Shown here: positions 63,739 through 64,000 of the stretch, one piece after another
Layout of the letters: every line of letters begins with the position of its first letter
Position numbering within the stretch: the stretch's first letter is position 1
Assembly: GCA_963931155.1 (NCBI GenBank)
Contig: OZ006978.1
Location: 62,001 to 126,000, forward strand
Direction of reading: 5' to 3'
DNA from: CALXVA01 sp944392465
GTDB lineage: Bacteria; Bacillota; Clostridia; TANB77; CAG-508
Length of the DNA: 64,000 nucleotides
The notes under the pieces: model-generated
Databases searched by the model: none
Seen by the model: only the letters and a program-made list of their open reading frames with translations
Told to the model about the DNA's origin: nothing
Made by a program: the position numbers and the translations under genes

Positions 63739-64000
63739 TTACGCTCTTGGATGTGTTCTTTTATATATATCTCTTAATCCACTATCCTGAAACTGCATAT
63801 ATACTTGTGTTGAAGAAATATCAGAATGTCCTAACATAGTTTGTATCGCTTTTAAATCTGCTCCGTTTTGAAGTAAATGTGTTGCAAATGAATGTCTTAA
63901 AACATGTGGCGTAATATCTTTTGTAATATGAGCTTGTTCTTTATAGAACTTAACAATTTTCCAAAATCCTTGTCTTGTTAACCTTTTTCCATTTACATTA
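63739..64000 (-). CDS. xerD: XerD-like tyrosine recombinase, C-terminal part
   Basis: The window ends inside the gene; 87 codons are visible. Catalytic residues of a tyrosine recombinase are present in order: HVLRHSFATHLL (His-x-x-Arg), LGHSDISSTQVYMQF (His and nucleophile Tyr), and the stop follows PRA. XerC/D-type recombinases resolve chromosome dimers; the neighbourhood gives no dif site in this window. Whether XerC, XerD or an integron-like relative cannot be told from the C-terminus. Confidence 0.88.
   Translation of the reverse strand, partial: NVNGKRLTRQGFWKIVKFYKEQAHITKDITPHVLRHSFATHLLQNGADLKAIQTMLGHSDISSTQVYMQFQDSGLRDIYKRTHPRA

Overview
The window is AT-rich, and its gene content points to an anaerobic, low-G+C Bacillota (Clostridia-like, possibly a gut commensal). 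Supporting features are a T-box leader ahead of pheS-pheT, class III fructose-bisphosphatase, RNase Y, a flavodiiron protein, IspG, strong AGGAGG-type ribosome sites with many TTG/GTG starts, and promoters with TGnTATAAT boxes. Almost all native genes lie on the minus strand. No tRNA, rRNA or CRISPR array was seen; the one classical RNA gene is rnpB.

Layout. 1-7130: start of a P-loop kinase, a tiny Lys/Asn/Ser-rich ORF, unknown proteins, uvrA and a PHP phosphoesterase. 7255-7776: a G+C-richer one-gene cassette. 7783-12720: fbp, a frameshifted uvrB and a pentapeptide-repeat protein. 12788-23418: a cluster of membrane proteins including three paralogues of an undescribed membrane-anchored family; it is interrupted by a G+C-richer malQ cassette and contains a cytoplasmic alpha-amylase. 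23429-28841: lspA, a flavodiiron gene split by an IS110-family element, a ZIP transporter and ispG. 29035-29216: a large palindromic element. 29277-32361: a flavoprotein and a cadC-cadA metal efflux operon. 32461-36647: cell-envelope proteins, an L,D-transpeptidase and rnpB. 37108-42805: gpsA, plsY and der, with an unusual repeat-bearing helicase between plsY and der. 42982-49244: two large polytopic membrane proteins, a dCMP deaminase, rpmF and asnB. 49320-51010: a G+C-richer purB cassette. 51048-57923: pheST with its T-box, copA, copZ and two small membrane proteins. 57997-62982: nnrD, a frameshifted GGDEF/EAL gene, a patatin and rny. 63111-63581: a fourth G+C-richer cassette next to a 36-bp tandem repeat. 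63739-64000: the end of a XerD-like recombinase.

The strongest observation is the IS110-family element at 24843-26430. Removing it together with one copy of a flanking TG dinucleotide restores a 388-codon flavodiiron frame exactly. The noncoding leader of the element contains two short guides that match the left and right halves of the target it sits in, and a third that matches its own right end. They lie in the order expected of a bridge RNA (5' hairpin, target loop, donor loop, recombinase gene), so the guide logic can be read directly from the sequence.

Other points of note are: four isolated single-gene cassettes whose base and codon use differ from the host but whose promoters look native; two genes broken by one extra base each (uvrB, GGDEF/EAL); a three-member paralogous surface-protein family; a superfamily 2 helicase with four C-terminal repeats; and two structured intergenic elements.
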